Positions 18,139 through 25,519 of a stretch of DNA of 64,000 nt are shown here, in pieces. The translations under genes were made by a program, and so were the position numbers. The stretch comes from Candidatus Hadersleviella danica (GTDB lineage: Bacteria; Chloroflexota; Anaerolineae; Promineifilales; Promineifilaceae). The stretch's first letter is position 1. Each line of letters starts with the position of its first letter. The stretch lies in contig JADJSZ010000005.1 in the NCBI GenBank assembly GCA_016711405.1, positions 138,100 through 202,099 on the forward strand, given 5' to 3'. The notes under the pieces are model-generated. The model was not told the DNA's origin, ran no database searches, and saw only the letters and a list, made by a program, of their open reading frames with translations.

Positions 18139-20640
18139 CTACTTTTCCTGCACCAGCACCCGCCGCAGAACCTTGCCCACAAACGACTTGGGCAACTCCT
18201 CGCGGAATTCAATGTCCCACGGCACGGCGTAGGGTTCCAAGCGGCGGCGGCACAGGGCGAGCAGTTCTTCCTTGGTAAGCGTGGAGCCAGCGCGGGGGAC
18301 GACAAATGCTTTCACTTTTTGCCCCTCGGCCGCTTGACCAATGCCCACCACCGCCACCTCCATTACCTTCGGGTTCTCGTACAGCACCTCCTCCACATCG
18401 CGGGGGAAGACGGTGAACTCGCCAAAGACAATGGTGTCTTTTTTGCGGCTGATGATGCGGAAATAGCCATCCTCATCCTGCACGGCCACGTCCCCCGTAT
18501 CGAGCCAGCCATCATCCAGCACAATCGAATTGTCGAGCGAGCCATCGGGTTGCCAGTAGCCTTGCATGACTTGCGGGCCGCGAATGACCAACTCGCCAAT
18601 CTGCCCGATGGGCACGTCGGCGGCCGTGACCAAATCTATAATTTTGGCATCGGTGTTGGGGATGGGCACGCCAATCGAACCCGTTTTGCGCAGGCCGTAG
18701 AGCGGGTTGGCGTGGGTGACGGGCGACGCTTCGGTGAGGCCGTACCCTTCGACGAGACGGCCGTGGCTCAACTTCTCAAACGCCTCTTGCACCTCGATGG
18801 GCAACGGCGCCGCCCCGCTGATGCACGCTTTGACCGACGAGAGCCGATATTCGCGCACCCCCGGCGTTTGGTTGATGGCCATGTACATCATCGGCACGCC
18901 AGGGAACATGGTCACGTTGTAGTCGCGGATGTGTTCCAGCACCTGTTGTGTCTCGAAAACGGGCAGGAGGACAATCGTGCCGCCGAGGGCGATGGGCACG
19001 CTCATGGCACTAATCAGGCCGTAGCTGTGCAGGAGAGGCACGGCCGCCAGACAAACCTCCTCCCCATATTTCAGGTCGGGAATCCAGTGGCGGGTTTGCA
19101 AGGTGTTGGCGACGAGATTGTAGTGGGAGAGTGCCACGCCCTTGGGGTGGCTGGTGGTGCCGCTGGTGTAAATAATGGCCGCCAACGCCTCGTGTTGGAT
19201 ATCGAGATTGAGCGGGGTGGTGGGCGCATCTTGCACGACGGTGAACATGCGCTGACCCAGTTCTTTGGCCGCCGCTTTGTGTGCCTCTTCATCGTCGGCA
19301 ATCCCAAAGCGCTCGATGAGCTTTTTGTAGACGGAGTTGGAAACGGCCGTGCGCAAATCGGCAAACACAAACTGGTCTAGCCCTGTTTTTTGCTTGATGG
19401 CTTGCGCCAACTGGCTGAAATCCCGCACCGTGACCAGCACCTTGGGCTGGGTTTCCACCACCTGCTGGATAATCGTCTTGGCATCCGCCTCGGCGTTGGG
19501 GATGACCACCACGCCGCCCGCTTTGAGTGCGCCGTAGAAGGCGACGATGAATTGGGGCATGTTGGGCAGGATAATCATGACCCTATCGCCGGGGCGCACC
19601 CCGAGGCCGTGGAAAACGTGGCTCATCTGGTTGGCTTGTTCGTTTAACTCGCTGTAGCTGAGTTTGGAGCCGTAGAAGATGACGGCCGTGTGGCGAGGCA
19701 ACCAAGCCGCCGCGCTCTCTAAAAAGTTGTGGAGCGGCCGTTTGGGGATGGGGATAGCGTGGGGGGTGCCGGGGCTGTAGCTTTTGAGCCACGGCCGATT
19801 GTGGAGTGGGTTATCGCCACTCAACCCCGCCCGCCACGAGCGTTGCTTCTCCTCCACAAACCGCTCGATGGCTCGCGTGACGGCATCGTGCCGCTCCAGT
19901 TGGACTTTGTGCTTGGCCGACCCCACATCCACCACTTCCGCACTCGGTATCATCTTGCCCACGTCCTCAAAGACGCGGCGGGGAAAATAGTTGTCCCGTT
20001 CCCCCGTAATAATCAGGGTGGGGGTGGTGATGTTGCGCATGAGCGACCAGCCCTGCCAATGTTGCATGTTGTTGGCCATGAGTCGCTTGACCACGTGAAT
20101 TTCGGCATCCCAGCGGTTGCGGTATTTCCAGAGCGGCCGTAGCCAGTTGAGGGGCAGTTTGAGGAGCCAGCGGGCGAACCACGGCAGGGGAAATTCACCG
20201 GCCGTGGCAATCAGCACCAATTTGTCGAGTTGCTCGGGGTGGGCGTTGGCATATTCGACGGCAATCGAACCGCCGAAGGAGTGGGCAACCAGCGTAAACT
20301 TTTCGGGCAAGGCCAATGTTTGGGTGATGGCGTACATGTCGGCCACCAATTCGTCCATCGTGTATTGGCTGTAGGGCGCGTCGCTCTGGCCGTGGCCGCG
20401 CAAATCGGGGGCAATGACGCGGTAGCCGTGGCTGGCGAAGTAGTTGATTTGGAACTCCCATGATTCGAGAACGCCAGCGTAGCCGTGTTGGAATAAGATG
20501 GTGCGCTCGGCGCCTTCGGGCCAGAGGTCGAGGACGCTGAGGGTTTGGCCAGCCACGCCGGGGATGGGGACGTTGCGCCGGTAGAGGTCGTAGTCGAATT
20601 GGATTTCGCGCCGCTTGACACCGAGGAGTCGCTTTTTCAT
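18139..20640 (-). CDS. Fusion of an alpha/beta hydrolase and an AMP-dependent acyl-CoA ligase
   Basis: An 833-residue two-domain protein. Residues 1-270 are an alpha/beta hydrolase: FQHGYAGVLESW oxyanion region, the nucleophile elbow AHSFGGS, and late Asp (GERDNYFP) and His (SAKHKVQLE) positions of the triad. Residues about 305-833 are an acyl-activating enzyme: P-loop YTSGTTSHPKGVALSH, then YGLTEASPVTHANP, and DDGWLDTGDVAVQDEDG with C-terminal Lys (SFVGKVLRR). A plausible role is release of a fatty acid by the hydrolase and its activation to acyl-CoA, but this is inference. The open frame is intact across both halves with no internal start signal obvious at the join. Confidence 0.88.
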   Translation of the reverse strand: MKKRLLGVKRREIQFDYDLYRRNVPIPGVAGQTLSVLDLWPEGAERTILFQHGYAGVLESWEFQINYFASHGYRVIAPDLRGHGQSDAPYSQYTMDELVADMYAITQTLALPEKFTLVAHSFGGSIAVEYANAHPEQLDKLVLIATAGEFPLPWFARWLLKLPLNWLRPLWKYRNRWDAEIHVVKRLMANNMQHWQGWSLMRNITTPTLIITGERDNYFPRRVFEDVGKMIPSAEVVDVGSAKHKVQLERHDAVTRAIERFVEEKQRSWRAGLSGDNPLHNRPWLKSYSPGTPHAIPIPKRPLHNFLESAAAWLPRHTAVIFYGSKLSYSELNEQANQMSHVFHGLGVRPGDRVMIILPNMPQFIVAFYGALKAGGVVVIPNAEADAKTIIQQVVETQPKVLVTVRDFSQLAQAIKQKTGLDQFVFADLRTAVSNSVYKKLIERFGIADDEEAHKAAAKELGQRMFTVVQDAPTTPLNLDIQHEALAAIIYTSGTTSHPKGVALSHYNLVANTLQTRHWIPDLKYGEEVCLAAVPLLHSYGLISAMSVPIALGGTIVLLPVFETQQVLEHIRDYNVTMFPGVPMMYMAINQTPGVREYRLSSVKACISGAAPLPIEVQEAFEKLSHGRLVEGYGLTEASPVTHANPLYGLRKTGSIGVPIPNTDAKIIDLVTAADVPIGQIGELVIRGPQVMQGYWQPDGSLDNSIVLDDGWLDTGDVAVQDEDGYFRIISRKKDTIVFGEFTVFPRDVEEVLYENPKVMEVAVVGIGQAAEGQKVKAFVVPRAGSTLTKEELLALCRRRLEPYAVPWDIEFREELPKSFVGKVLRRVLVQEK

Positions 20641-20719
20641 GGGGTTTGGGAAGTGGTTGGTGGTGAGTGGTTAGTGGCTAGGGATTGTTCACAGTGTACA
20701 AGGGTTGGGGGGTGGGGGC

Positions 20720-20752
20720 AAAAAAACGGCCGTCTCGGGGGGAGACGGCCGT
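20720..20752 (-). terminator. CGGCCG-based terminator hairpin
   Basis: ACGGCCGTCTC (20726-20736) and GAGACGGCCGT (20742-20752) with a five-G loop; on the minus strand the stem is followed by seven T. The same hairpin, base for base, occurs at 63304-63336. There is no minus-strand gene for it to end here, so it may act as a leader attenuator for the fusion gene or as a mobile hairpin. Confidence 0.65.
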
Positions 20753-20833
20753 GGAGGGTTTCTCCGTATTCAATCCGCAATCCCCATTCAATCCCCATTC
20801 CCCTCCGTCCTACTTTCCTCGCTCCCGATGGGG

Positions 20834-20839
20834 TATAAT
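20834..20839 (+). promoter_or_regulatory. -10 box for the MBL-fold gene
   Basis: A perfect TATAAT lies 24 bp before the ATG at 20863, with AGGAG at 20849-20853 as ribosome site. No good -35 box is seen. Confidence 0.5.
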
Positions 20840-20862
20840 ACCCGCTCTAGGAGATATGTTAC

Positions 20863-21495
20863 ATGGAACTAACTTGGTATGGTTTAAGCTGTTTCCGCCT
20901 GACCGAACGGGGGCAATCCACTGTCGTAACCGACCCGTATGATGGCAAGGTGGGTTTGCCGCCGCTCAAGCTCAAAGCGGATATTTTAACGATTAGCCAC
21001 GATGCGCCGGGGCATAATTGCGAAGCGGCCGTGACAGGGCACAAACACGCCCTGCGCGGGCCCGGTGAATATGAAATCGGTGGGGTGTTTGTGCGGGGCA
21101 TTACCACATCGCGCAAAAGCACGGCCGAGCGGCGCAATGTCATCTTCGTCTTTGAGTATAGCGGCCTCAATGTCGTTCATCTCGGCGATTTAGACAAAGT
21201 GCCTTCCCAATCCCAAATTGATGAGTTGGGCGAAGTCAATGTCTTGCTCATTCCCGTGGGCGGTGGCAACACCCTGAGCGCCCCGCAAGCGGCCGAACTC
21301 GTTTCGCTCCTCGAGCCAAACGTAGTGATTCCCATGCACTACCACATGCCCGAACTCACTTTTCAACTGGGTGAACTGGAGCGGTTTCTGAAAGAAATGG
21401 GTGTGAGCGAATTCACCCCCGAAGCAAATCTCAAAATAACCCGCTCATCCCTGCCCGAAGAAACGCAGGTGGTGGTGCTCACGACGAAGCTCTGA
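20863..21495 (+). CDS. MBL-fold protein (Lactamase_B_3-like) with altered metal motif
   Basis: A 210-residue metallo-beta-lactamase-fold protein related to UPF0173-type hydrolases. It starts MELTWYGLSCFRL and has VTDPYDGKVGLPPLK, then ADILTISHDAPGHN, GPGEYEIGGVFVRGI, VVHLGDLDKVP and NVVIPMHYHMPE. The usual HxHxDH is reduced to SHDAPGH, so one or two metal ligands are missing; His in GPGEYE and PMHYH positions remain partly. It may bind metal differently or not at all. A strong -10 box and AGGAG precede it. Function unknown. Confidence 0.8.
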   Translation: MELTWYGLSCFRLTERGQSTVVTDPYDGKVGLPPLKLKADILTISHDAPGHNCEAAVTGHKHALRGPGEYEIGGVFVRGITTSRKSTAERRNVIFVFEYSGLNVVHLGDLDKVPSQSQIDELGEVNVLLIPVGGGNTLSAPQAAELVSLLEPNVVIPMHYHMPELTFQLGELERFLKEMGVSEFTPEANLKITRSSLPEETQVVVLTTKL

Positions 21496-21514
21496 GTGTG
21501 GTGAATAAAGTACA

Positions 21515-21582
21515 AAATACGAATGACGAAGTACGAAAGTATTCGGGGGTTATCGTACTTCGTACTTTGTAATTCGTCCTTT
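21515..21582. repeat. CGTACTT heptamer hairpin
   Basis: GAAGTACGAAAGTA, loop, then its complement as CGTACTTCGTACTT units in the gap after the MBL gene. Confidence 0.75.
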
Positions 21583-21664
21583 TTTCAGTAGGCTCAGCTC
21601 TAAATGCGTGATTCGTGACTCGTTATTACCCTCTATCTCTCTTCTCTATCTTTAGGATGCGGTT

Positions 21665-21967
21665 ATGCCTGTCAAATTGTTAATGACATGGGATATAAAA
21701 GTCGGCCGTGAATCAGAATACTCTGAGTTTGTGGTCAATGAATTTATTCCCCGCCTAAACCGGTTGGGGTTGGGCGAGATTGAATTTTGGTATACCCGTT
21801 ATGGGGATTGCCAGCAAATTCAGGCCAGCGGGATGATGCCCTCGTTGGAGCAGATACAAAATGTTCTCAAAAGCCGGGAATGGCAAGAGCTGGAGCAACG
21901 GTTAGAGGATTATGTGACCGATTACAGCCATAAAATCATTCGGGCAACGACGGGGTTTCAGTTTTAG
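21665..21967 (+). CDS. Small conserved-looking protein, possibly dimeric alpha-beta barrel
   Basis: I do not recognise this 100-residue protein. It begins MPVKLLMTWDIKVGRESEYSEFV and has the rhythm of a ferredoxin-like alpha+beta barrel (strand, helix with FVVNEFIPRL, strand GEIEFWYTRYGD, helix LEQIQNVLKSREWQELEQRLEDYV). Such folds include NIPSNAP/ABM-type proteins, but no catalytic residue stands out. It is preceded by a CTCTATC repeat and followed by a hairpin and a convergent terminator. Confidence 0.65.
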   Translation: MPVKLLMTWDIKVGRESEYSEFVVNEFIPRLNRLGLGEIEFWYTRYGDCQQIQASGMMPSLEQIQNVLKSREWQELEQRLEDYVTDYSHKIIRATTGFQF

Positions 21968-21992
21968 ACGGCCGTTGTAATTTTCATAGCTA

Positions 21993-22045
21993 GGTGTAAT
22001 TGTGTATTTGTGTATTTTAATATACCAGTACACCCATACACTTAT
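21993..22045. repeat. GTGTATT-type repeat hairpin
   Basis: AGGTGTAATTGTGTATTTGTG, then TATTTTAATATAC, then CAGTACACCCATACACTT. A close relative lies at 53625-53678 before rsfS. Confidence 0.7.
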
Positions 22046-22062
22046 ATTTATAGACGGGTAAC

Positions 22063-22100
22063 AAAAAAGCCTACACTGCAAGGTGTAGGCTTTTCGTTTT
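22063..22100. terminator. Bidirectional intrinsic terminator
   Basis: AAAAGCCTACAC (22065-22076) and GTGTAGGCTTTT (22083-22094) with T- and A-rich flanks on both sides, between convergent genes ending at 21967 and 22122. Confidence 0.85.
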
Positions 22101-22121
22101 AATTGGCTTATTAGGCGATAC

Positions 22122-22457
22122 CTAAGTGGTGGGAGCGGGGGCTGGGGCGGGCGCGGCCGTTTTGCTCTCCGAGCCGCCTTCTTTGCTACCTTCTTTGGCG
22201 GCGGGGGGCGTGTCGGTGTTCTTTTCGGCCGTTGACCCATTTTTGTCGGCGGCCGTGCCGGGGGCGGCAGGGTTGCTCGATTTGGTATCGGTTACATAAA
22301 AGCCCGAGCCACGAAACATGACCCCGACTTGGTTAATGACACGGCGCAAAGCAACTGCCTCGCAAGCGGGGCAAGTAGTCAGCGGCGCATCACTCATTCG
22401 TTGTCGAACTTCTAGCTCATGGCCACAGGTTTGGCATCTATAGGCATAAAGTGGCAT
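22122..22457 (-). CDS. FmdB-family zinc-ribbon protein
   Basis: A 111-residue protein. The first 45 residues are the FmdB zinc ribbon: MPLYAYRCQTCGHELEVRQ and TTCPACEAVALRRVI, with two CxxC pairs to bind zinc, followed by GSGFYVTD, a family hallmark. The remaining 60 residues are low-complexity Ala/Pro/Lys/Thr (AAPAPAPAPTT end), as is common in this family. FmdB proteins are putative regulators of unknown role. Alone on the minus strand, with a perfect hairpin (22486-22516) just upstream of its start. Confidence 0.92.
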   Translation of the reverse strand: MPLYAYRCQTCGHELEVRQRMSDAPLTTCPACEAVALRRVINQVGVMFRGSGFYVTDTKSSNPAAPGTAADKNGSTAEKNTDTPPAAKEGSKEGGSESKTAAPAPAPAPTT

Positions 22458-22485
22458 GATTTACCTCAATTCTCGTTACAATAGT

Positions 22486-22516
22486 GGTGCGACGTACTGA
22501 CCCAGTACGTCGCACC
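22486..22516. repeat. Perfect 14-bp stem, 3-base loop
   Basis: GGTGCGACGTACTG, loop ACC, CAGTACGTCGCACC. It lies 29 bp upstream of the FmdB start, on the 5' leader side, and has no U-tract. Confidence 0.75.
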
Positions 22517-22609
22517 TCAAAATTGTAGCACTATCTACTGTTGATTGCTAAAACAGTGGTAGCATACCTGTTTTGCATTAAAGAAAAATAAGCATAAGAT
22601 AGACAAAAA

Positions 22610-22665
22610 AAGTTACTGGTTATTCGTTACTCGTATAGCCAATAACCAGTAACGAATAACAGCGA
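22610..22665. repeat. Heptamer hairpin (GTTACTGGTTATTCG)
   Basis: GTTACTGGTTATTCGTTAC followed by its complement CCAATAACCAGTAACG. Same family as 5562 and 23258. Confidence 0.8.
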
Positions 22666-22688
22666 ATCAATATCCTAAGGAGTAAACT

Positions 22689-23249
22689 ATGTCCCTCGAT
22701 GAAGCACAAGCGCGGATTAAAGCACGGGTATGGCAAGCCATCGCCCAAAATGAGTTGGATTTAAGTAGCCTGAGCAAAGAAACCAAGGAAGTTTTGGTTG
22801 ATTTGGTGACCGAAGCGGCTCTGATGGAGATGGATTCGGGGTTGAGCAAGTCACTGTTGGAATCGCAGGTGGTTGCGGCCGTGGATGACCGCCCCCTAGA
22901 AGCCGACCCCAATGATGATGTGGAGGTGGTGCTGTGGGAAGGACGGCCGTTCCTCTCCCTCACCCTCAAATACATCATCACCGATGAGCGGTTGCGCGTG
23001 ATTGAAGGACTGATTGGCAAAGCCAAGTGCGATATTGAACTGGTGCGCATCCAATCATTGGACCAAACTCAGCGCGTGACCGAACGCATGTTGAACTTGG
23101 GTGATGTAGTGGTGCGGAGCCACGACCCGCACAACCCCCTCATCGTCTTAAACAACGTCTCCAACCCCGAGCATGTGCACGAAATTTTGCGCCGCGCCGT
23201 TCTGAAAGCGCGGGATAAATATAAGTTGAGTTATCGGGAAGAGATGTAG
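22689..23249 (+). CDS. PH-like (bPH/YdbT-type) domain protein
   Basis: A 186-residue soluble protein. Residues 1-75 are helical and Glu-rich with no known motif; residues 80-175 read like a bacterial PH domain (VLWEGRPFLSLTLKYIITDER, GLIGKAKCDIELVRIQSLDQ, VVVRSHDPHNPLIVLNNV, and a C-terminal amphipathic helix EILRRAVLKARDKY). Such domains often sit at membranes. AAGGAG lies 7 bp before the ATG. It is alone between repeat hairpins and divergent from the FmdB gene. Confidence 0.7.
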   Translation: MSLDEAQARIKARVWQAIAQNELDLSSLSKETKEVLVDLVTEAALMEMDSGLSKSLLESQVVAAVDDRPLEADPNDDVEVVLWEGRPFLSLTLKYIITDERLRVIEGLIGKAKCDIELVRIQSLDQTQRVTERMLNLGDVVVRSHDPHNPLIVLNNVSNPEHVHEILRRAVLKARDKYKLSYREEM

Positions 23250-23257
23250 AGGAGTGA

Positions 23258-23323
23258 TTGGTTATTCGTTATTGGTTATTGGGTAGTTGGCGCAATAACG
23301 AATAACGAGTAACCAGTAACTAT
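23258..23323. repeat. Heptamer hairpin (GGTTATTCGTTATT)
   Basis: GGTTATTCGTTATTGGTTATT, loop with GTAGTTGGCG, then CAATAACGAATAACGAG and TAACCAGTAAC. It closes the gap between convergent genes and probably ends both transcripts. Confidence 0.8.
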
Positions 23324-24598
23324 TTGGGCAGAAGGACGGTGATGATGGCGCCGCCGTTGGGGGCGTTGGCGGCCGTGATTTGCCCCGCGTGTGCCTCGAC
23401 AATGCCCCGCGCAATGGCCAAGCCCAAACCCGCACCTCCTTTGGCGCGGGTGCGGGCTTCCTCTCCTCGGTAAAATTTATCAAAAACCCGCGCCAAATCG
23501 GCGGGAGGGAAGCCGGGGCCGCTATCTTGCACAGTGAGTTGCACCCCTGCGGCCGTGCGTTGCACCGCCACCTGCACCTGCCCCCCCGCCGGGGTGTAGG
23601 CGAGGGCGTTTTGGATGAGATTGGCCAGCACACGGCCGATTTTGGGCGCATTCAACACCACGGGATCTACCTCGGCCGAGACAGTGCCCGAGAGCGAGAC
23701 CCCTTTTTGCTGGGCAAGGGCGTGGAAACTCTCCAACGCATCCGACACCAAATCGCGCAGGGCGTGGGGCTGAAAATCGAGTTGCAAGCCACCCGCATCG
23801 AGTTGAGCCAGCTCAAACAAATCATCTAACAAGCTGTTGAGGGCGACAATGTCGGCGCGAATGGTCTGGTAATACCGTTGCACCATCGCCTCATCTGTCA
23901 CCACGCCATCATGCAACGCTTCTATCATGGCGCGAATGCTAGTGAGAGGGGTTCGCAAATCGTGGGATGTCCACGCGATTAAATCGCGGCGCATTTTGTC
24001 TAGCTCGGCGCGTTGGCGTTCGGCCGCTTGCAGTTGCCCCGCCATTTGGTTAAAGGAGGTGGCCACACGGGCAAATTCGTCTTGGCCTTGCACGGCCGCG
24101 CGGGCTGTTAAATCCCCTTCGGCCAATTGTTCGGCCGTGTGCGAGAGCCGCCCCAAATCTTGCACCATGCGCGTGGTGGCCGAGATGCCAAACGAGGTGG
24201 CCACAATGGCGGCAAAGATGAGCAAAATAATGGCAAGAGTGTAGTCGTGCGTCTCGAAGAACATGAGCCGGGCTACGCCCCAGACGTTGAAAATACCGAG
24301 CACGGCCGCCCAAACCGTGCCAAAGGCCAATGTCCAGCGTAAGGAGCGGGAGTAACGGGCGACCCCCTGATAGAGGAGCAAACCGACGGCCACGGAAGCA
24401 ATGCCCCATGTGGAAAGCTCGCGCAAGACGGCCGCCATTTCCTCCCGCGAAGGCGCCATCAGCCATTCCATCAGCCCAAAAGCGACGGCCAAACCCACCC
24501 CCAAACCCACAGCGAGGACGAGGAGGGAGGTCTTCAGTGCTGAGTGCTGAGTGCTGAGTGCTGAGTGCTGGGTGCTGGGTGCTGAGTGGGGTGGCCAT
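23320..24598 (-). CDS. Sensor histidine kinase (start uncertain)
   Basis: A membrane histidine kinase. Hydrophobic spans (LLVLAVGLGVGLAVAFGLM, ASVAVGLLLYQG, WTLAFGTVWAAVLGIF and YTLAIILLIFAAIVATS) lead to a HAMP domain (MVQDLGRLSHTAEQLAEGDL), HisKA with the phospho-acceptor in AWTSHDLRTPLTSIR, and HATPase with N, G1 and G2 boxes (LIQNALAYTP, DSGPGFP, GGAGLGLAIARGIV). The ATG at 24598 lies 19 bp after the response regulator stop, as expected for a pair, but a heptamer array (24543-24591) between it and the first span puts it out of frame. Either the true start is a GTG inside the span region or the repeat number was miscounted or varies. Confidence 0.85.
24543..24591. repeat. Seven TGCTGAG heptamers at the kinase start
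   Basis: About seven copies of TGCTGAG/TGCTGGG lie between the candidate ATG (24598) and the first membrane span of the histidine kinase. Since 7 is not a multiple of 3, a change of one copy shifts the frame. Confidence 0.85.
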
Positions 24599-24617
24599 AT
24601 AATCCAAAATCTAAAAC

Positions 24618-25319
24618 CTAACCTCGCTCGGGCGGGGAAAATTTGTAGCCCACCCCCCACACGGTGAGGAGCCATGTGGGGTTGCTGGGGTCTTGCTCCA
24701 ATTTTTCGCGCAGGCGGCGGATGTGAACGGTGACGGTGCTGGGGTCTACGTAGTCGGAGAAGCCCCACACGTTTTGGAGAAGTTGGTCGCGGCTGAAGAC
24801 TTGGTTGGGGTGGGTGGCCATAAACCAGAGCAGGTTGAATTCGGTGGCGGTGAGTTCAACGGCCGCACCCCGCATGGTCACGGCACGGCCGTTGGGGTCT
24901 ATGGTCAGCTCACCTTGTTGGATGGGCTTCTCCGTGTTGGCTTTGCCCGCCCGCGTGCGGCGCAAGACAGCCCGCACCCGCGCCACCAATTCGGCGGGCG
25001 AAAAGGGTTTGGTCAGGTAATCGTCAGCTCCCAACTCAAGGCCGTAGATGCGGTCGGTTTCTTGGCGGCGGGCAGAAAGCACAACGACAGGAATGTCCTC
25101 GCCTTCGATTTCGCGCAGGCGGCGGATGATTTCGAGGCCATCTACCTCGGGGAGCATGAGGTCGAGAACGATGAGGGTCGGCCGTTGGGTGTGGATGAAG
25201 TGGAGGGCTTCACGGCCGTTGGCGGCCGTGGCCACCTCATACCCCTCGCGCCGCAAATATAGCCCTACTACTTCTACGACAGCAGGTTCGTCGTCTACAA
25301 TGAGGATTCGGTCGGGCAT
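24618..25319 (-). CDS. OmpR/PhoB-family response regulator
   Basis: A 233-residue two-domain regulator. The receiver starts MPDRILIVDDEPAVVEVV and carries the acidic pocket, the phospho-acceptor in LIVLDLMLPEVDGLE, and the switch Lys in GADDYLTKPFSPAELVARV. The C-terminal winged helix shows LTATEFNLLWFMATHPNQVFSRDQLL, and VWGFSDYVDPSTVTVHIRRLREKLE, then YKF. It is the first gene of the pair with the kinase downstream. The partner system's signal is unknown. Confidence 0.95.
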   Translation of the reverse strand: MPDRILIVDDEPAVVEVVGLYLRREGYEVATAANGREALHFIHTQRPTLIVLDLMLPEVDGLEIIRRLREIEGEDIPVVVLSARRQETDRIYGLELGADDYLTKPFSPAELVARVRAVLRRTRAGKANTEKPIQQGELTIDPNGRAVTMRGAAVELTATEFNLLWFMATHPNQVFSRDQLLQNVWGFSDYVDPSTVTVHIRRLREKLEQDPSNPTWLLTVWGVGYKFSPPERG

Positions 25320-25447
25320 GGGACCGAGAGAAACTTTATTGTGGCTTGCCTCACTTGTACCGTCTGATTGGTTATTCGTTATTGGTTGTGGTGAGGTTTG
25401 GATTTTACAGGGAAAACCTTACGGGGGGATTACGAATAGAGGGAAAA

Positions 25448-25480
25448 ATTAAAGCCGGGGGCAACGCCTCCGGCTTTACA
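25448..25480 (-). terminator. Probable terminator of the FG-GAP gene
   Basis: AAAGCCGG (25451-25458) pairs with CCGGCTTT (25470-25477); on the minus strand it is followed by AATTTTTCC. It lies about 45 bp past the stop at 25520. Confidence 0.6.
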
Positions 25481-25519
25481 ATAGTGGTCTTTCTCCCCAC
25501 AATCAGGGGTGGGTAAGTT

